8,405 nt of DNA from CAYUCJ01 sp049282265 (GTDB lineage: Bacteria; Desulfobacterota; DSM-4660; Desulfatiglandales; Desulfatiglandaceae): positions 1 to 8,405 of the forward strand of contig JBAPTR010000356.1 in the NCBI GenBank assembly GCA_049282265.1, in the 5' to 3' direction. Below the pieces are notes generated by a model. The model saw nothing but the letters and a program-made list of their open reading frames with translations. It had not been told where the DNA came from and did no database searches. Below, piece after piece: positions 6,335 through 8,405 of this stretch. Position 1 is the stretch's first letter, and each line of letters starts with the position of its first letter. The position numbers and the translations under genes were made by a program.

Positions 6335-7366
6335 ATGACATCCTGGATCATCATTCTTGCGGCATCAATACTTTCTATCATTTGGGTCGTCATGTTTTTC
6401 AGACAACTCACATCGGGACTGACGGCCACGGCTATGGATGACAAATTCACCTGGGGGCTCTATGTTCAGGGATTTTTTTACTTTTCGGCCCTGGCCGGGG
6501 GCATCTTGATCTTTATCGCCCTGGTCAGCCTTTTTGAAATAAGTACACTGCGTCCCCTCGCTGAAACGGCTGCAGTTGTATCGTTTGCGTGTCTGGTCTC
6601 TGCAGCGCTTCTCCTCGGATCAGATTTGGGCAAACCTTTCAGGGGGGCAAGAATTTTGACCGGCAAGAATTTTGCGTCACCCCTGACCTGGGATTTTTAT
6701 ATGCTGTCCATATGCGGCATTCTCAACCTGGTTTTCCTTCTCGGCCTGATACCGGGGAAGGGGTTTTTGAATATGGTCTGGTCGGTGCTTTGCCTCATTG
6801 CGGCTCTCGGATATGTTATGATTCATACGCTCTTTTTCCTTTCCAGAGTAGAAGCCGGATTCAGGTCTCAACCGTTTTTTGGAATGGATACGCTCGCCCA
6901 GAGCCTATGGGGCGGGATGGCCCTGGTCAACCTCATTGCACTGGCATCCGGGTACAAAACACCGGGTCTGACAACATTGCTCATTGTTCTCACCGTGCTT
7001 GCCTTGATACCTTTAGCAGGCGCGAAAATCGCTTCTTTGGGCAGCACAAATAAAGGGTTCAGCCAAATCAAAATCATCGCTTTGGATGTAGCGGTTCTTA
7101 TTATCCTGTTGCTTATCCGGCTGTTTTCACCCGGGAACCCCATTTACTTGTCCATTGTATCAGTCTTGATTCTTACCGCTGTTTTTCTGGAAAAGTCCCA
7201 TCTGATCAGGCAATACCAGAGAAAGCCGACCCTTCCACTTCCTTACAGCCGTTATGAAGAAGTGCCCGATTATTCACCAACACTTGGCGAATGGGCCCTT
7301 ACCGCGGGCAGCGTCGGGGTATGCACGCTCCTGATTTCTCTGATGTTATACCTGAAAATGCCTTAG
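6335..7366 (+). CDS. NrfD/PsrC-family membrane anchor, quinone-interacting subunit
   Basis: This 343-residue integral membrane protein has about ten hydrophobic segments (near residues 3-22, 42-67, 76-96, 119-139, 146-169, 188-206, 211-233, 246-263, 269-286 and 318-339). The stretch G-S-D-L-G-K-P-F-R-G-A-R (95-106) followed by N-F-A-S-P-L-T-W-D (112-120) is the signature of NrfD / PsrC subunits, which bind quinone or quinol next to the iron-sulfur subunit. It would anchor the complex and exchange electrons with the menaquinone or ubiquinone pool; no heme-binding pattern is evident or expected. It starts 9 bases after the iron-sulfur subunit stop, with AGGG at 6324-6327 as part of the ribosome binding site, overlapping that stop. 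Direction of electron flow cannot be told from sequence. Confidence 0.92.
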   Translation: MTSWIIILAASILSIIWVVMFFRQLTSGLTATAMDDKFTWGLYVQGFFYFSALAGGILIFIALVSLFEISTLRPLAETAAVVSFACLVSAALLLGSDLGKPFRGARILTGKNFASPLTWDFYMLSICGILNLVFLLGLIPGKGFLNMVWSVLCLIAALGYVMIHTLFFLSRVEAGFRSQPFFGMDTLAQSLWGGMALVNLIALASGYKTPGLTTLLIVLTVLALIPLAGAKIASLGSTNKGFSQIKIIALDVAVLIILLLIRLFSPGNPIYLSIVSVLILTAVFLEKSHLIRQYQRKPTLPLPYSRYEEVPDYSPTLGEWALTAGSVGVCTLLISLMLYLKMP

Positions 7367-7370
7367 ACAG

Positions 7371-8072
7371 ATGGAAACGATGTCGATTTCAAGTCCCAAA
7401 GAAGAAGATAGAGATGCCATAGTTCAAGTCACGGCCGGCAGGATCACCGTCTACGATATGCTTGTAAGAATTTTCAGCCGCCTGCCGGACAAAAAGCTAC
7501 TGGGCGGATTGTTCGGAGCCTGCTTTGAAAACTTCCTGAACGCGTGCGATCATTTTAGCAAGGCAAAATTCGGGACGGGTATTGGTTATATCAATGGGTT
7601 CAGAGCCGCGATAATAAACAACAGGGAAGAAAAGATACTGGAAGAGTTGTCTGTTGATCGGACCAGGATTCTAAGAGGAACGGGGCACAAGGATCTTAAG
7701 CCCCCCTTTGAAGGCCTTTATAGAAAAGGAAACCATATCGGAGGTTCTATCCTGGAAGTAAAATCCTTTTACCGGAAAACGGGATTGCTCCCGGATGAGG
7801 CGATCCATGAATCTCCGGATTATTTGATAATTGAACTGGACTTTATGAAGCAGCTCTGTCTCAGAGAGCAGGAAGAGAGGGCAACGGATGCAGATACCGG
7901 GGAAACCCTGATCTACCAGGAAACATTCCTCCGGCAGCATCTCTGCAGTTGGGTAGGGGATTTTTGCACGCAGGTGGAAAGGCATGCCCTCAGCGGCTTT
8001 TATCGAGGATTTTCCTGCATTACGGATGCCTTTCTCGAAATGGATCTGGGGTACCTTGAAAAAAAGATTTGA
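7371..8072 (+). CDS. TorD/DmsD-family molybdoenzyme maturation chaperone
   Basis: The 233-residue soluble, probably all-helical protein resembles TorD/DmsD/NarJ-type chaperones. Supporting patterns are D-R-T-R-I-L-R-G (96-103), P-P-F-E-G-L-Y (111-117), S-P-D-Y-L-I-I-E-L-D-F-M (148-159) and F-L-R-Q-H-L-C-S-W (186-194). These proteins bind the apo catalytic subunit in the cytoplasm and assist insertion of the molybdenum cofactor; some also hold back Tat export. The target is presumably the catalytic subunit of this operon, which has no Tat signal, so only the cofactor-insertion role would apply. Translation is assigned from ATG 7371, four bases after the anchor gene, but ATG 7380 is equally possible and neither has a strong ribosome binding site; coupling to the upstream gene is likely. 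Confidence 0.88.
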   Translation: METMSISSPKEEDRDAIVQVTAGRITVYDMLVRIFSRLPDKKLLGGLFGACFENFLNACDHFSKAKFGTGIGYINGFRAAIINNREEKILEELSVDRTRILRGTGHKDLKPPFEGLYRKGNHIGGSILEVKSFYRKTGLLPDEAIHESPDYLIIELDFMKQLCLREQEERATDADTGETLIYQETFLRQHLCSWVGDFCTQVERHALSGFYRGFSCITDAFLEMDLGYLEKKI

Positions 8073-8097
8073 CAAAAATGCCCGTAGCAATTATGAC
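8069..8097 (+). promoter_or_regulatory. Predicted sigma70-type promoter of the IclR-family gene
   Basis: A perfect -35 hexamer TTGACA (8069-8074) is followed after exactly 17 bases by TATGAC (8092-8097), a 4-of-6 match to the -10 consensus. The -35 overlaps the TGA stop of the chaperone gene. The predicted transcript would begin near 8104, before the preferred regulator start at 8129 but after the upstream in-frame ATGs at 8078 and 8093. Confidence 0.5.
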
Positions 8098-8116
8098 TGT
8101 CTCATACTCCAATAGT

Positions 8117-8137
8117 GTGTTTTACATTATGATACAC
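8117..8137 (+). promoter_or_regulatory. Possible operator, imperfect palindrome over the regulator start
   Basis: A 21-base imperfect inverted repeat has outer arms GTGT and ACAC; 7 of 10 base pairs are symmetric around the centre at 8127. It spans the ATG at 8129 and lies just downstream of the predicted transcription start, where an autorepressor could act. The match is modest and could be chance in A/T-rich DNA. Confidence 0.2.
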
Positions 8138-8405
8138 CCAGACAAAAAAATCAATTCCATTGAGAAAGCGCTGGCTATTCTCACCTCATTCACTCCTTAT
8201 AATCAGGAGATGGGAAATCTTGAAATCAGCCAGAAATTGGGTTTGCACAAGGCAACTGTGTCCCGGATTCTTCAGGACCTGGTAAAACACGGTTTTTTGT
8301 TAAGAAACTCCCAAACGAAAAAATTCCTTCTTGGACCTTCGGTAATGGATCTTGCGAGGGCCGCCAAACAATCTTTCAAGACAAACCTTGTACACATTGC
8401 AATAC
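8129..8405 (+). CDS. IclR-family transcriptional regulator (N-terminal part, cut by window end)
   Basis: The first 92 residues show the winged helix-turn-helix of IclR proteins: K-I-N-S-I-E-K-A-L-A-I-L (7-18), a first helix G-N-L-E-I-S-Q-K-L-G-L (29-39), the recognition helix H-K-A-T-V-S-R-I-L-Q-D-L (40-51) and the wing with K-K-F-L-L-G-P (64-70). The C-terminal effector-binding domain lies beyond the window. IclR regulators commonly control aromatic or organic-acid catabolism and bind a pathway metabolite, so it could regulate this cluster, but it could equally belong to a downstream operon. The start at ATG 8129 gives the usual N-terminal length for the family and lies downstream of a predicted promoter. 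In-frame upstream starts at 8078, 8093 and 8117 (GTG) are open but add unconserved-looking residues. None of the candidates has a clear Shine-Dalgarno sequence. Confidence 0.9.
   Translation, partial: MIHPDKKINSIEKALAILTSFTPYNQEMGNLEISQKLGLHKATVSRILQDLVKHGFLLRNSQTKKFLLGPSVMDLARAAKQSFKTNLVHIAI

Noticed and set aside
6589..7053. Plus-strand open frame of 154 codons inside the anchor gene
   Set aside because: It is out of frame with the NrfD/PsrC-like gene, which has clear membrane segments and family motifs across the whole region.
8078..8128. Longer N-terminus for the IclR-family protein (starts at 8078, 8093 or 8117)
   Set aside because: The frame is open, but the extra residues do not look like part of the family. 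Starts 8078 and 8093 lie before the predicted transcription start, and none has a better ribosome binding site than 8129.
1..8405. CRISPR arrays, tRNA or rRNA genes, insertion sequences, long repeats, rho-independent terminators
   Set aside because: Scanning by eye found no regularly spaced repeats, RNA gene signatures, transposase genes or GC-rich hairpins followed by T-runs. The gaps between genes are at most about 56 bases.

Overview
The window reads as one co-directional cluster on the + strand with almost no intergenic space. Base composition is about half G+C, and the content (a TRAP uptake system, a cytoplasm-type molybdenum iron-sulfur enzyme with a membrane quinone module, and a decarboxylase-type amidohydrolase) fits an anaerobic respiratory or syntrophic bacterium. 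A Desulfobacterota-like host is my best guess, but this is inference from gene content and style; no taxonomic marker is present.

Layout: (1) 1-105, the 3' end of an unidentified gene whose stop overlaps the next start (ATGA). (2) 102-1118, an amidohydrolase-2 (ACMSD / gamma-resorcylate decarboxylase type) protein with a complete set of predicted metal and catalytic residues. (3) 1169-1657 and 1687-2988, the small (DctQ-type) and large (DctM-type) membrane subunits of a TRAP transporter; no solute-binding DctP gene lies in the window. (4) 3042-8072, a four-gene complex iron-sulfur molybdoenzyme (CISM) module: an 893-residue bis-MGD catalytic subunit with a predicted Cys Mo ligand and no Tat signal, a 201-residue subunit with sixteen Cys for four [4Fe-4S] clusters, a 343-residue NrfD/PsrC-like membrane anchor, and a 233-residue TorD/DmsD-like maturation chaperone. 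(5) 8129 to the window end, the N-terminal part of an IclR-family regulator, preceded by a good sigma70-like promoter that overlaps the chaperone stop codon.

How they may work together (inference): the TRAP system imports an organic acid, probably a carboxylate. The amidohydrolase may decarboxylate or hydrolyse it. The CISM complex may oxidise or reduce the substrate, or a product of it, and exchange electrons with the quinone pool through the NrfD subunit. The missing Tat signal implies that the Mo subunit acts on the cytoplasmic side, as is thought for phenylacetyl-CoA:acceptor oxidoreductase (PadBCD) and unlike polysulfide, thiosulfate or arsenate reductases. Substrate identity cannot be read from the sequence. 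The most interesting aspect is the combination of importer, decarboxylase-type enzyme and inward-facing molybdoenzyme, which could be an undescribed anaerobic aromatic or organic-acid degradation module.
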